Shown piece by piece: positions 23,536 through 35,984 of a stretch of 64,000 bases of DNA. The first letter of the stretch is position 1; each line of letters opens with the position of its first letter. The translations under genes and the position numbers were made by a program. The DNA comes from Diplolepis rosae (lineage: Eukaryota > Arthropoda > Insecta > Hymenoptera > Diplolepididae), in NCBI GenBank assembly GCA_030998225.1, contig JAPYXD010000695.1, forward strand, positions 3,949,001 to 4,013,000. The letters are read 5' to 3'. The notes under the pieces are model-generated. The model did not search any database and had not been told where the DNA came from. It saw only the letters and a list, made by a program, of their open reading frames with translations.

Positions 23536-24132
23536 TCCAACGGGGTCAAATCACAGCTCCGAGGCGGCCAATTGACATCAGAATTTCGGCTGATTATTCA
23601 ATTTTCGAAAACGGTGCGCAAAAGATCGATTGTTACGTTGGCTGTGTGGCAAGTGGCCCCGCCCTGTTGAAACCGAATGTCGTCCATGTCATCGTCTTCA
23701 ATTTTTGGAAACAAAAATTCGTTGAGTATGGCACGGTAACGCTTGCCATTGACCGTAACGGCGGCTCCTTGCTCATTTTCGAAGAAAAATGGCCCAATGA
23801 TGGCACCGTACCAAAATCCGCACTAAACAGTCGTTCATTGCTAGTGCATCGGCTTCTCAATGGTTATGTTTGAATTTTCTGAGCCCCGAATGCGACAATT
23901 TTGCTTATTGACTTTACTGACCTTTTGCCCAAACAATCGAAAATGTAATAAAAAATTGGGTTGATCGAATGGGGTACTGTAAAGCCAGCCGTGGCAGTCA
24001 TTTGAATGATGCTTTGTTGCATTCTTAAATGGAAAGGTTTAATCTTTCTAATTATAACATACTTTTGAAAAAATATCCATAAGTTTTTTTTTATAGCCGA
24101 TTCAAATTCGAAATGTTAGATAGCTCGCCCTG
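23530..24132 (-). pseudogene. DD41D-type mariner remnant with CAGGGYG terminus
   Basis: Minus-strand pieces read like ...FQQGGATCHTANVTIDLL... then SRN.D.NWPPRSCDLTPLDYF, the catalytic C-terminal half of a transposase close to the one at 49682-50767. The second catalytic D is G. The 5' terminus is at 24132 (inverse CAGGGCGAGCTATCTAACAT), followed by TA. The N-terminal half is deleted and the left end is truncated near 23530. Confidence 0.7.
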
Positions 24133-24439
24133 TAGAATAGACTATCGCGAACTTTGATAAGTTTTTTAACAATCTCTAACAGAGACCTTAATTAAAGAGG
24201 ACTGTATTACGTTTTTAAGAACCTCTAATAGAGCTCTTCAAACAATCTAAAACTCATCGAATGACACTCCTCTAAAAGACGACATAAGGACGTCTTGTAG
24301 ATGCTTTTTTTCGATCATCTTCTAGACGCCAAAAATAGTTGGATTAGCGGCCAATTTGAGCTCTACTAGACGTCTAATAGCACTTTCGGAGGAAAATCGG
24401 ATCGTCTTCTAGAGCTATCCCGTTTTTCCCAAAAAGCTG
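24133..24439. other. no gene; repeated TCTAATAGA-like words
   Basis: Many variants of ctctaatagag, ctagacgtc and tcttctagac in both orientations suggest an old MITE without visible ends. Confidence 0.3.
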
Positions 24440-24620
24440 TTTTAGAAGTCTAATAAATGATCTTGTGTTACTTGGGTGAATCAAATGGTAGTCTGAAGTT
24501 GCTATGTCTGGAATATACGGTGGATGCATCAAACCTTCCCAACCAAACTTTCTTAATTTTTGGCAAGTCATCAGTCATCAGTACTAATATGTCGGTCTTG
24601 CTCTTGCGTCAATTTTTATT
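24440..24620 (-). pseudogene. mariner transposase fragment
   Basis: A minus-strand frame reads QKLRKFGWEGLMHPPYIPDI then ATSDYHLI, the block around the third catalytic aspartate of a DD34D mariner. Only about 35 codons are recognisable. Confidence 0.6.
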
Positions 24621-25133
24621 CATTAAATTTGACTTCGTCCAGTACTTTTTGTTCATTCTATTTTTAAATTATTAACTTGAATGGATTTTTTATAGCAGAT
24701 AAACGTCAAAGAATGATCAAGGTACATTCACAGGCTATGGGAAATCCATTCGCGTTATTAGTTTTCGAATAGGATGCACAAAAAGTAGAATTTTTTTGTA
24801 CATGTTAAGATTATTCAAATATACACTTGAGATTCTCTTCAACGAGCGTTCCCTTATACGAGCGCGTCACCGTTCCCTACAACGAGCAACTGATCGACCC
24901 TCTTTCCCTCACTACTATGGGATAAAGCGCGCTCGAATTTGATATATGAAGAAGAATGGGAAAAATATTATTTTAGGTTAGGATCGATAATGGCTAATTT
25001 TCCCATGCTACAATGGATTGATCGAACTTAATTTTGAGTACATACCGTCAAAGAAGTCAATTTCATGTTGAATACTCGCAAATTACTCTTTCATATACTT
25101 TTTCACTACATACAATTATCCACATGGCATCAC
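24621..25133. other. no gene recognised
   Basis: 24835-24935 is GC-richer (ctacaacgagcaactgatcg). Otherwise AT-rich. Confidence 0.3.
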
Positions 25134-25374
25134 CATAGAGATGTTATAGATAGAGGAGACAACCCAGCCTGAAACCTGTCAGCTCGGGCGAGAGAGAGAG
25201 TGAATTGTGGGTTCGGCTGTCTCTCGCTAACGCCGAGGCTAAAGAGGTACGCGTAGACAAAGACAGAATAACCTCCCATCGTCTTTCTCTTTCGCTCTCA
25301 CCGAGTTTGCAGACTGACGTTACCACTTACAGAGACGCCTATGGCTTGTCTCCTCTATCTATAATATCTCTATG
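25134..25374. mobile_element. 241-bp MITE with perfect 8-bp duplication
   Basis: The ends are 29-bp inverted repeats starting CATAGAGAT(G/A)TTATAGATA, with one mismatch. The flanks are ggcatcac (25126-25133) and ggcatcac (25375-25382). An 8-bp duplication fits hAT or P superfamilies, and CA-initial ends fit P. The interior carries GA-rich sequence. Confidence 0.8.
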
Positions 25375-25382
25375 GGCATCAC

Positions 25383-26189
25383 TGACTGCGCGCATCATAT
25401 AACGCGCATAACAATAAGTAAGGTATAGAGGGGATCCCTCTCGCGTTCGTTGCCGAGAACATTCGGATGCTCGGGCTTTTCATGTTAGGGAATCATGAGT
25501 GTAGAATGTACCTTAAGACCATAGATCAATCGGACCACGTGACTAAATTATACATTAAGGCCGTATGGTAGGCTCTGACGTCACCAATTATATACGACAG
25601 CTTTATGATTAAAATAATAATTTTAGAAAATTTTCCGGTGAAGACAGTAATGCGTTACATTCTTCTGCGATGCTTTTTTCTCCAGAAAATTTATTCAAAT
25701 TATTATTTTATTAATAAAGTGGTCGTATGTAATTGGTGGCGTCAGATAATTATAGTTAACTGTAAAAATGTTTGCAAAATTTCCCCTCAAACGAAGTTGA
25801 AAGACGTTCTTTATCGTCTTCTCTTGTATTTTCCGAATTTCCAGGAAGATATTTTGTAAAATGAAAAAGTTATCTTTCATGAACTTTTACAGGAATTAAG
25901 TCAGGTGATCTCGTTGGTCCATGGCCTTAAGGATAAATTGGACAAATCATAAAAACCGAAAGCCGAAAACGTCAAGTTGTAAAGTAATTTGAGATGAAAT
26001 AGTAAAAAAAATGTTTACTTAGACCAGTTTAACAAATTTATTATGGGGAAATCTACTTTTTGAAAATATTATTTATTTGAATATTATTTGTGTTGCAGAA
26101 AGTTCCGGTTGAATATCGAATAGTCTACACGTGGAAATCAATTCTCGTAATTATTGCAAGTGAACATAATAATTTGATCACCCACTGTG
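25383..26189. other. no gene recognised
   Basis: Short overlapping frames on both strands at 25605-25880 are low-complexity and unlike any family I know. Confidence 0.3.
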
Positions 26190-26577
26190 CGAGGTCTGTC
26201 CGGAAAGTATCGGGCCTACCTTTATATCACCGCGCTGATGATATTCTTCATCATCGGGTGGGTGGCATCCTTCAAAGTAATCCCCACTTGATTGAATAAC
26301 ACGGTTTCAGCGATGTTTCCACTTCTCGAAATAGTTCTGGAAGTCACTTTTAGGGATGGCCTTGAGTACGCTCGTCGCATAATTTTCAACCAGGGCAGGT
26401 CAACCTCTAATATATTGGGTGTCCCCGTAGGGTAGTTCAGGTGCAGGGATATACGCGGCGCTAGTTGTCGGAATTGGATGGAATGTGGCAAGGGGACGGC
26501 TTCGTATGAGTTCCGCCATTGTTGTATACTCTTTCTGAGCTACGTCAAGCTACATGCCATTGGTGAAACCGATTCAG

Positions 26578-26892
26578 AATTAAATAAGACAAAATATTTT
26601 ATTATTGTTAAAATTTAAATCTATTTAACTGTATAGAAGGAATATAAAAACAATGGAAACTGTTATTAACATATTGGTTTATCTATAAACATATTTTTAT
26701 TTATGATATTTCGGCATCATGAAAGTTTAATAAGAGTGCAAATTCGGAACGGCACACAAATATTCACAATCGTTCGAAATTAAATACACACATAATATGT
26801 TTTTATTCATTTCCATTGTCTTCATATTCCTTTCATACAGTAAAATAAATTTAAATTGTAACAATAATAAAATATTTTGTCTTATTTAATAA
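26578..26892. repeat. foldback with about 80-bp arms inside mariner M1
   Basis: ttaaataagacaaaatattt at the left and aaatattttgtcttatttaa at the right are inverse. The arms continue through caataataaaa / ttttattattg and aggaata / tattcct. Confidence 0.75.
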
Positions 26893-26924
26893 AAAAAGGT
26901 CGTAATCGGTATAATTTACGACAT

Positions 26925-27050
26925 CGTAAATGATATCGGATATGGTCCCAAAATCCTACGTCGTTTACGATATCACTTACAACAACGTTTACGATATCGC
27001 TTACGATAACGTTTCCAATGTCGTTTCCAACGTCGGAATTTTCAATAGGA
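26925..27050. repeat. short tandem repeat of TTACGATATC words
   Basis: cgtttacgatatc(a/g)ctta is repeated at about a 24-base step, with further variants (tttccaatgtc, tttccaacgtc). Confidence 0.5.
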
Positions 27051-27331
27051 GATAGATTAGCCACCATTTTTGGACTCACGAGTCCTCAGCTCGATAAAAC
27101 CAAGTAGTTTTTTAATTATATGATTATGTTTATTGAAGCCTTGTATAAGCTGTAAAATTAATATTTTTTGTCTCTCCAATTTCCGTTGAAGTCAGCAGTA
27201 TTATCATTTTTCATAACATTTTTTATTATTAGTATATTTCGTATATTTTCTGTATATGTTCTGAAAATAAAAATCAATAAAAATACAAATTACAGATATT
27301 TTTGATTTTTACTTATTACGACAAAACCAAG

Positions 27332-27421
27332 ATTTAAAGCAAAATTGTGAAAATGTAATTCAAGAGTGACTTGTTATTAACTTCTCACTCTTGAATTTCA
27401 TTTCACAATTTTGCGTTAAAT
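27332..27421. repeat. 90-nt near-perfect hairpin
   Basis: The arms aaagcaaaattgtgaaaatg...caagagtgac and ctcactcttgaat...cacaattttgcgttt pair over about 36 bases with few mismatches and a loop of about 12. It could be a tiny MITE or a hairpin RNA. Confidence 0.65.
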
Positions 27422-27536
27422 ATTCAATTTCCTCTTAATTATATTTGAATATATTCTCTGTAACACATTTAAAGAACCTACGTATGCACGTATATGCACT
27501 AACACGTGCACACATAATGGTAGTTCATGTGCAGGG

Positions 27537-28157
27537 ATATAAGCGGCGCTAGTTGCTAGCGGTCCACCACCTTTCCATTAGGTTTGCACGGCCTGTTTTC
27601 AACCGTCGTTCTGTCATCGAATCACTGTCCTTTGAGTGGTTTTTTGAGTTTTGGAAACAGTCAAAAGTCACAGGGGGCTATGTCGGGACTGTACGGAGGT
27701 TGTCGAAGCAATGCGATACTGTGTTTACTCAGAAACTGCTGCACAAGATTCGATGAATGCGCTGGCGCGTTATCGTGGTGAAGAAGCCAGTCACCGCACA
27801 CACGCGAGTCATTCCTAAAATCTTGTTCAAAATTTCCCAAACAGTAGTTTTCGGTATTCCGAGATCATTTTCTAGTTCCCGCACAGTCATACAAAGATCT
27901 TGTTCGATCGCAAGTCGCACCCGCTCAATATTATCCAATGTTTTTGTCGTCGAACGTCGGCCAGAACGAGAATCACTATCAACAGAAGTGCGGCCTCCTT
28001 TGAAACGATTATACCACTCTTTTATTCGTGTTTTGCATATACACTCATTCCAAAAGAGCTTCTGCATCATCTGAATAGTTTCCGAACTCGTTTTTCCGAG
28101 TTGAAAACAAAATTTGATGCAAATTCGTTGATCTTGTTTTTCAGTCATTTTTAACAA
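27537..28157 (-). pseudogene. mariner M1 transposase, internally deleted
   Basis: The frame starts MLKMTEKQDQRICIKFCFQL (28157) and runs through the HTH domains to EILNKILGMTRVCA. It then jumps, by deletion and frameshift near 27790, to the second catalytic region read in another frame as HHDNAPAHSSNLVQQF, and on to YSPDIAPCDF-like sequence near 27640-27680. The first catalytic D block is lost. The protein as written has 142 residues, DNA-binding part plus a shifted tail. Identical N-terminal sequence at 1-196 shows both belong to one family. Confidence 0.8.
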
Positions 28158-28356
28158 TCACAAAATCCACCGAATTCAAAAATAGATTTGTAAACAAAGA
28201 CACGCTGCGCATGAACTATACGTCCGGCAGATGTCAGCAAGCAACCGATAGGTTCGTGAGGCTTTACTGTTGACGTTCATACCCCGCAGAGGTCGCTCGA
28301 ACACTATGGCGCGGAGATATAAAGGTAGGCCCGATACTTTCCGGACAGACCTCGTA

Positions 28357-29870
28357 TGGTTGAATTCATAAAATTGATATGTATGTATGTAACTTAATTT
28401 GCAGCCTGTAATTTGATTTGCATACATTTAAGTCATTTCAGGAATGGAAAAAGGCATTTAATTCAGCTATAGTCGATTTTCAGGAAAGTAATTTGTGCAA
28501 TTAGTTACAAAACATCTATTACTCGATCGTCACTCATTACGCTGAATAGTAAAAGGGATAAAAGTTCTACGAATCTATTAGTAGTGAAGATTAAATTGTA
28601 GATGAGGAAGAAATTAAGTATAGCAGCAACAAAGTTTACAGAATATTACGTAATTTCTAAGAATCCTCAAAGCAAAGAATTTCTCAGCTTAATTAGGTAA
28701 GAACGTCATACATGGGCTACATCAGGTTCTTATTTCAATTACGTTAGAACCGCTAAAATTGGTAGTGAAATTGCATCTCGTCAAATACAAGTTGAAATTT
28801 CTCTAACGCTTTTTTGTCACACACTGTAAACTCGATCACGTACGAGAAATTAAACTATGGCCAAAAATGGTCAGTAGTTCACTAAACGGAAATAAGTTTT
28901 CTAAATTAATTTTTTTTTAGTCCAATATTTTAATTAAATAATACTCTTATATATTTTTAATCTAACAATTCTATTTTTCTCACACTTTTTGAGAACATTT
29001 TTGTTAGTTTTAATTTACAAAGGGTAAATTTATCAAAAGTGAAATAAAGAATGAAATATTCGAAAAGAAAAAAGAAGGTATTGAAAATATTAAAAATAAT
29101 TTCTCCTGCATGTATTATTATTTTGAGCCTCTTTCTTTTTCTTGTTACAAGTTGCGGTATGAAAGAGCGGCAATTACCTTGTCAATTACTCCGATTGATG
29201 GTTACCGCCATATTGATTTCGTAACCAATCAGGACATCGCTTATATCGATGTTGCGGTTTACGTCTTCACTGCTGTAAGTGAGCAATTCTTTATTTTTCT
29301 TTTCTTTTTTTATTATTTTAAGAGCGATTGGTATGAGTTATCTCGATTCGACGTCACTGTTATTAGCTTCTTTTGATTCGCTCCTTCCTTCTCAGTGAAA
29401 AATATTACATACAATCGAGAGTGTCCAAGAAGATTTATATCACGTGTATCAAGATATATAAAGTTTTTTTTTAACTTTCACAGAGCTTCAAATAATATTC
29501 TTCATTCTCTTCTGACGTTTAAAGTTCAATTTAGATTTCCAATCAAATTAATGAGACATTCAAAGCGAATATTTTTATATTTATAATATAATTTTTCATT
29601 ATTGATAAGTATTCCTTGATTCTATCTAGACTGCTGTCTAGATGCAGTCTAGTGCGTCTACCTAGCGTTTAACTTAGGGTTTGCTAGTGCATAAAAAATT
29701 ATCACATGCTGAAAATTCTTGATCAAAATGAATTGTAATGTTACAGGTGTTACCAACAGAAGTACGAGGCTTCACTTGCATAAATTACTGTCAGGTAAAT
29801 GTCTTTTCTTGCAGTATGGCAATGACACATGATTGCGCGGTCTTTCTGATCCGACAGCTGGTTCGTTTTA
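28357..29870. other. AT-rich sequence, no gene recognised
   Basis: An 88-codon frame at 29110-29376 is rich in F and Y and has no family match. I see no splice-bounded exon. Confidence 0.35.
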
Positions 29871-30245
29871 CCTGAGATGTGTGGCTATCGAGATAGATTT
29901 CAATTACAACTGTTGAGATAACTGACGTATCTAAATGTTCAATTATATATTTATAAAAGTGAAAATAAAGTGGAGTTAAGGTAGTTTTCATCCACGAAAA
30001 TTAGACCTGAGGCAAAAATAGATAATTTTGGTTTTAAGAATAGCAATATTATTATTGAAGGACTATTTTGAAAGGAAAAAGATTATTTTACATGAAGAAA
30101 ATTTGTAACACAGAAAAATAATTTTATTAATAAATTTTATTTTTGACCCAACTTTTTTTCTTATCATTTCTTACAAAATTTAAAAAAATTATGCGATTTT
30201 AATAAATCATGAATCATTTTTTCAGAGAAAAGATTTCCCACAACT
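29871..30245 (-). repeat. inverse copy of the 13770-14165 foldback arm
   Basis: ttaaggtagttttcatccac, gaatagcaatattattattg and the upstream linker (aaagtgaaaataaagtggag) all match in inverse orientation. Confidence 0.7.
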
Positions 30246-31167
30246 TTGCTATACTGCTATACTTAGTTATCTTATTTAGAAATTTTATAGACAATATAGA
30301 TAATCCGGCCGACTACCTCGGCGCAAGCCTGGATCAAATTTTTATACCAAGCCAGGACTCGCAAGACCTGGGTCCAGGTCTAGGAGGCGGAAAAATTATT
30401 GCGTGGGTTTCAACTGTATTGAATTCTCGTTTTAAGATTTTTTACAATCTTCATACCATAGTATTCAGGGAATATGATTACTTTTTGTTCAATAAAACGA
30501 TTTACAATGCTCTGTTTGTTGATAAGATAAAAATGATGTTTTTCTATAAAAATAAATATGTTGACATATCATAAGATAGACATATTTTGAATATTTCTCA
30601 AGTTGTATAATTAATCAAATCTATTTTACCAAAAATTTATAAGACCGAAAAATAATAGTGGACAAATTTAATTAAGTCAATGAAAATTAACAAACAATAA
30701 TTCGGAAAAATGTAAATTAGGGCAAATCATGATTCGATCACGTGAATTCCGATAAAATGAATTTGATAAAATGTAGAATTTGGAGGGTATTGATGCGCCT
30801 CGTTAAAACAATGCAATTTTTATTTTTTCAAATGATTTTATCTCTCATCCACTAGCCGTAGATTTCTTAAGTGACAAATATGCAAAAATGCACCCGGATA
30901 TTTGTACTTTGTAGATAAGCTTTGCGGCAGTTATACCGGTCGAGCGTGTTACAAGGATGTAAGTTATGTTGACGCATAAAAAGGATACGATGCATTTGAA
31001 ATAACCACAGAATGTCCAAATATATTCGAAAGGAACTTTAAACGCCGTACGCGGTTATCGCATTCAACACATGGTTCGACTTTAACGTTTTGTTGTTATT
31101 TTGAAGATTCCACATACATCTGTTTCTGGGGGTTCATTAAAGAATGGCATGCACAATATGTAAAGAT
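30246..31167. other. no gene seen
   Basis: AT-rich. 30300-30420 is a small GC-richer patch inside a 121-codon frame of no recognisable family. Confidence 0.3.
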
Positions 31168-31572
31168 CAGTGTTGAGTAAATAACTTTCTAAAAAGTAAC
31201 CCATTACAGTTAAGTTACTTTGCAAAAAAAAGTAACTCCTTATCCTTACGGTTAATTTCTCCAAAAAGTAACTCGTTTGTTACATTTACTTGTGAAAGCA
31301 AATTGAGTTACTTTGAAAGTTATTTTTCATACCTCCCCCCCCCCCCCCCCTCCCCCAATTTCTCAATTCGGAAATATTGATATTTTAAATATACAAAAAA
31401 TACAAAGTAACGAAAAAGTAACTGAAAAAAAAGTTACAAATTACCAGAAAAAACAGTAGCAAGTTACGTTATAGTTACTTTATTCGAAAAGTAACGAAGT
31501 TACTCTAAAATTTACAAGTAACATAATTTTTTAAATAACTTTGTTACTTTTAACGAGATACTACTCAACAGA
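31168..31572. mobile_element. GTTAC-rich MITE, hAT-like
   Basis: The left end cagtgttgagtaaataact is inverse to the right end gagatactactcaaca with mismatches. The interior repeats AAGTAAC / GTTACTT many times. Animal hAT MITEs with CAGTGTTG ends and GTTAC arrays are well known. No clear target duplication. A poly-C tract occupies 31335-31350. Confidence 0.55.
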
Positions 31573-31789
31573 GAGAGAAATTATATTCATATAAAATGTT
31601 ATGAAATATTTTTTCCCACATATTGAGTCAACCTTGGTAGATATTAATATGTTTAGAGTAAAGTATTTTTGATAATTTTCTCAAAATAATCCGGATGTAA
31701 TAAGCACATAAGTTGCGGTAGTTTTTCCGAGAACAACTTGGGTTACCTTCAAAAACTATCGTTTTCCATAAATAATGCAGAAGGATTTG

Positions 31790-32045
31790 AAGTACTGGCG
31801 CGGTACTGGCATAAGCGCGGCCTACCACCAACGCGGCTCCGAAATCTGTACTGGCTCAGGACTGGCATTACTCCGAAGTCGGTTGTTAGCCGACGCTTGG
31901 TCTGTGGACTGTAGCTGCATTATGCCAGTACCGCGCCAATCCTCGGCCTGGTACCAACTGTCCAATACAGGCATTGCTCCTTGTTTACAACTGGCGCGGT
32001 ACTGTGCCGTTTGTAAACATACTGGCATGAATCCAACGTTTCCAC
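31790..32045. repeat. GC-rich patch with inverted TACTGGCGCGG words
   Basis: ctggcgcggtactggcataa (about 31795) is inverse to ttatgccagtaccgcgccaa (about 31921). Another ctggcgcggtactg lies at about 31990. Open frames on both strands here reflect base composition. Confidence 0.5.
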
Positions 32046-32084
32046 CTGGGTTACATTAGAATAATATAATATATACTAGTGCGA

Positions 32085-32420
32085 GAACTCACATGAATGC
32101 GGAACCACCAACCCGAACGTGTATCATATATGTACTATTTTCTGCAACACTATACGGGGAGTTCCCACTTAGCGCACCAAAAAATGTGAGCAAAAGATGA
32201 TATGCAGAAATAAATATTCCCGTATACTTAAGCGTACAAGGAATAATATTCCTGCATACTTAAGGCGCGGGAATGTCATCATTACCGCACAGTTTTTAGA
32301 AATGTGTGCAAGAATGTCATGATTCCAGCACGCTTTTCAAGTTCATTGAGTATCTACCATTTTGCAAACATTTTTCGGTGCACAAAGTGCAAACTTCCTG
32401 TACAATCTTGCAGAATAGTA
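32085..32420. repeat. interspersed repeat related to 58090-58335
   Basis: It shares gcaacactatacggggagttc, cacttagcgcaccaaaaaat (with differences) and gtgcacaaagtgcaaacttc blocks with the second copy. Confidence 0.6.
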
Positions 32421-34618
32421 TATTTTGTTGCAAGGACGCGACATTACATTTTATTTGAAAAATACAGAATTTTCATCTAATATGTGTGTTTCATTTGAAA
32501 CCTAAAATTAAGATCCCTGTTGAAAAGTCCTGTATATGGGAATATTTATTTTTGCACACTTAAGTATGTGAGAATGCTGTTTTTGGTACATTTATGTGGG
32601 AATATTGATTTCCTCAATATGAAGCAAAATAGCAGATTTCTGATAACTTTTAAAGCGTGTGGGAATCACGAACTTTCCACACTATTTTGTTTCAGCAAAA
32701 ACGCTCTACATCTGTTGATATATATTCAAATATTTTAAAAGAACTATTAAAAAATATACCGAACGTAAATTTACTAAAAGCAAATCAACAAAATTTTACT
32801 AACCAAAACATGTTGTTGAGTAAATGAAAAAATGTTGTTGGATTAAACAAAAATATTGTTGTCCGTATTTAATTAAAAGTGTTGTTGATTTAACTTAATC
32901 TGTTTCTGGGTGCGCACATATATTTATTAATTTGATAGTAATTTGCTAAAAACCTTTGAAAATGTAATCATGTCTAGAAGTTACATAATCATTATTTCGA
33001 AACAGGTTTCTGTTTACAAGCTATAGGTGTAATAAAATGAGGATACCTGAGGTTCTAAAGAGTTTCTTTAATTCGTTGCTTAGCCATTCGACTCACGCAG
33101 AACAATGGCGGGTTCAATCTCGGATCCGCATTCACGCATTAGCAGACTGTGATCTTATTTTAAGCAGGTGGAAATTCCGGTTACGACCATCCACAGATGA
33201 GGATAATAAAAACGAAGTTCTGAAAATTAATGAAATTCCAATCAGAAAAATGTTTTATTTTTATACCATCTCACGAATGGATCCACAAATGCGCTCATGA
33301 AATTTAAAAAAAAGCTAAATAATTGTTTTTAATATTTTAGATGCGATTATATTCAACAAGATTATTATTTTATTAAGTATACAATGAAAATTACTGTGAA
33401 AGTTATAATCATAAGTTTCAAACCATCCATCATAAAATAAATTACTTCATCTAACAAAACCATTTCGTTGAATTGTAAATTTTCGACTACAGCTTTATCA
33501 AATAATAATTTTTCTTTGAATGTTTGAATCGAAAAATAATTTTCTTATGGAATTAGCTTTTAATTATTATCAAAGATAAGTTACTAATAATTTATTATCT
33601 ATCAATGGTATTATTTTATACTTTTAAATAGAAAACATGTTCTATGGATTTTTCTACCATTAGGAGATCAGTGGTAAATAATAATTGTTATTCTAGGATA
33701 ATGTAACTGTTGCGGAACCAAAAGGTATAAAATAGTGATACATAAAGATATGTTATTATCTGAGAGTTGTTACATCCGGAAAAATGTTTACATATAGAAG
33801 GGTTTGGAAAGATTTTTTTTTATGTTACTTGTGTTACATAACTATTCTGTAACCCTTACTCACTAAACAGCAATGTAGTTACCTGTATTATTCTGCAACT
33901 TCAGTACCACTGTTTTGAATACCTTTTTCAAGATATTTTTGAAAATTGGTAGTGTAACAGTTTGAGAATTCAGTTACAGAGTTATATAACAGTTAGGGTC
34001 CATGAGTGTTTAAACCCGAATTTTGGATTGGTAGTGAAAATTCATTTATGGTAAATTCTCCCAATACTAAATATTCCACTAACTGTTTGGTATATTTTAC
34101 CTTTAATGATATTTTTCAATGTCACCGCAGATTTTTAGTCTATACGTTTTATAACAATTCCATAACAAGAAAAGTAACAGTGTTGTATAACAATAATTAT
34201 TGCACTTACACTCTATCAGCAATGCTATAGGCAACAATAATGCATATTACAGTATATTTCTCATTGTCAGTAATACAACAATGATTACAGAACTGTAAAT
34301 TGTAATTGCTATGTAACTCTTGTTATATTAGTGTTTCAAAACCACAGTTCCTGTAATATTCTATAAATAATATAATATCATATTATATACTAGAAAAGTT
34401 TTAAAATTGATATAGTTAATATTATATACATATATTATGTAACATATTGATTAATTTTATTTATCAGTTACATAACCTAGTTTTCTGGGATCAACTCTAT
34501 AGTTAATTATGAATGCAAATAAGAAATGATTTACTATAAAATTTTAAAATAAAAGCAAAAAACTTGTTTTTCAAATTTCTTATAATTTTAAGAGAGTTTG
34601 AGATTCTTGAAATTGGCA
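32421..34618. other. no gene recognised; several repeat-like stretches
   Basis: 32760-32900 has repeated tgttgttg words. 33030-33230 is GC-richer with an 87-codon frame of no known family. 33700-34480 is rich in gttac/gtaac and may be a decayed MITE. Confidence 0.35.
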
Positions 34619-35433
34619 TATATGTGACGTGGAACGGAGAAGCCGACCTTACAGCATCTTTCAGCTTTTCGAGAAAATCATGTTTTTACGAGACGGGTCC
34701 CTGCGAGTAGCTAAGCAAGTATAGAGCTTCCCCTCTGAGCATTTCCCCTTCCATACTCACCTTCTGCCAGCTATGCGGGCTCAAGCTCGCTGGTCGGCGT
34801 CAACCATTAGGTGGAGAGGGTAGAATATTTCCCCTTATTCTAAACGTCCGACGCTTTAAAAATGGCCAGGTCATCTCGCAGAGCAGCAAAATTAGCTGAA
34901 AACGATGCCTATGGAAAAACGGAAGGTTTGCTCTATACTGCAAGCATAGCTGATTAGTGTATGTATAAATTTTTTATAAGAAACTTAAAATCAAAACTTT
35001 AAACGCATTTTTTTCGAAACAACATTTTGGTCAGCGGCGCGGGTCATTAAAAAAATTCTATCCAACCAATTTCTTTCATTTAAGCACATGTTATTCTACA
35101 CAAGAATGGCTCCGCCGGGCACTACATTTATTTAATTATAATAGTGATTTATTTTTTTTCAACGAAGAAAATCACGATTTTTTAATTGTTTTTCTTATAA
35201 GTCCGCTATTTTATTAGTTATTAAAAAAAATGTTTATATCCAGTATGGGACAGAACATTGCTGATAGATCATTTAGAACAATAATTGATTTAATTTTTTT
35301 GTTTCAGATGACCCCAAGTTCCGTAATCGTCTGCGCCACCTACATACACTGAGAAAAAAAAACATGACTCAGTAGCGTCCGGAAAGGAGTGGTTCATGTC
35401 CGAAGACGAAAATTGAAAATAGACATCACTGTG

Positions 35434-35984
35434 CAGCGTTGCCATTGCTACTGATTTATCAGGAGTTCTACTGATTTTTGAGAGTGGCTACTGATATACT
35501 GATTTTCTTTTAAGTCTCCTGATTTTTTTTCGGCACTTGATCAAAGTGCACAGGAGCCTATAGAGGAACAGGATTTAACCAATGCGATTGTCGTCGCACG
35601 AACCCCAGGCGATCATCTCATTGGTTAAATGCTGTTCCCCTATTCCTTAATTACCCTATTCTCCTCGACGTCAGATTGCATTGCTTATTATTTCAAAAAT
35701 AATAATCATTTTCGCGTCAAGAGAATATGAAATTTTCCCGCGAGAAAATTTAAGGTGGCTGACGAATCCGCGATCTCATTGGTTGAAAAATGTGAAAGAA
35801 TGATGTTTACAACTGAAAAATGCTTCATTTCATGTCATTTTGCTTTTGTATAATGAAATTATATTATTTAACAGTATTTTAATTATTTTAAGAATAATTC
35901 ATAATTTTTATAAATCTCCTGATTTTTTGTTAAGTCTCCTAATAAAAAGCTCCTGACTTTTTGTCTCGACCGTTGGCAACGCTG
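35434..35984. mobile_element. hAT-like MITE with 8-bp duplication
   Basis: CAGCGTTGCCA and its inverse TGGCAACGCTG are flanked by tcactgtg on both sides (35426-35433, 35985-35992). Subterminal ctactgat / ctcctgat words repeat. The uninterrupted right arm of the host foldback confirms the empty site. Confidence 0.9.

Larger units (their letters stand above)
26190..28354 (-). mobile_element. mariner family M1, copy with large internal insertion
   Basis: Both ends carry cgaggtctgtccggaaagta (26190 on; inverse ending 28354), and the right side is followed by TA. The transposase is on the minus strand. Its C-terminal coding end (ending SGGDYFEG, about 26280-26340) is separated from the rest by about 1 kb of foreign sequence (about 26470-27520). 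A 37-bp segment (start ggtagttca) flanks the insertion at 26432 and 27519. Confidence 0.8.

Noticed and set aside
29110..29376. 88-codon plus-strand frame
   Set aside because: No splice-bounded structure and no recognisable domain. Composition alone can explain it.
30209..30574. 121-codon plus-strand frame
   Set aside because: It begins inside a foldback arm and has low-complexity F/Y/N composition. No family resemblance.
31790..32059. Overlapping frames of 94 and 68 codons on opposite strands
   Set aside because: They follow from a GC-rich inverted repeat. Neither translation has a domain.
33700..34480. Candidate GTTAC-rich MITE
   Set aside because: Word enrichment is clear, but I could not find inverted ends or a target duplication.
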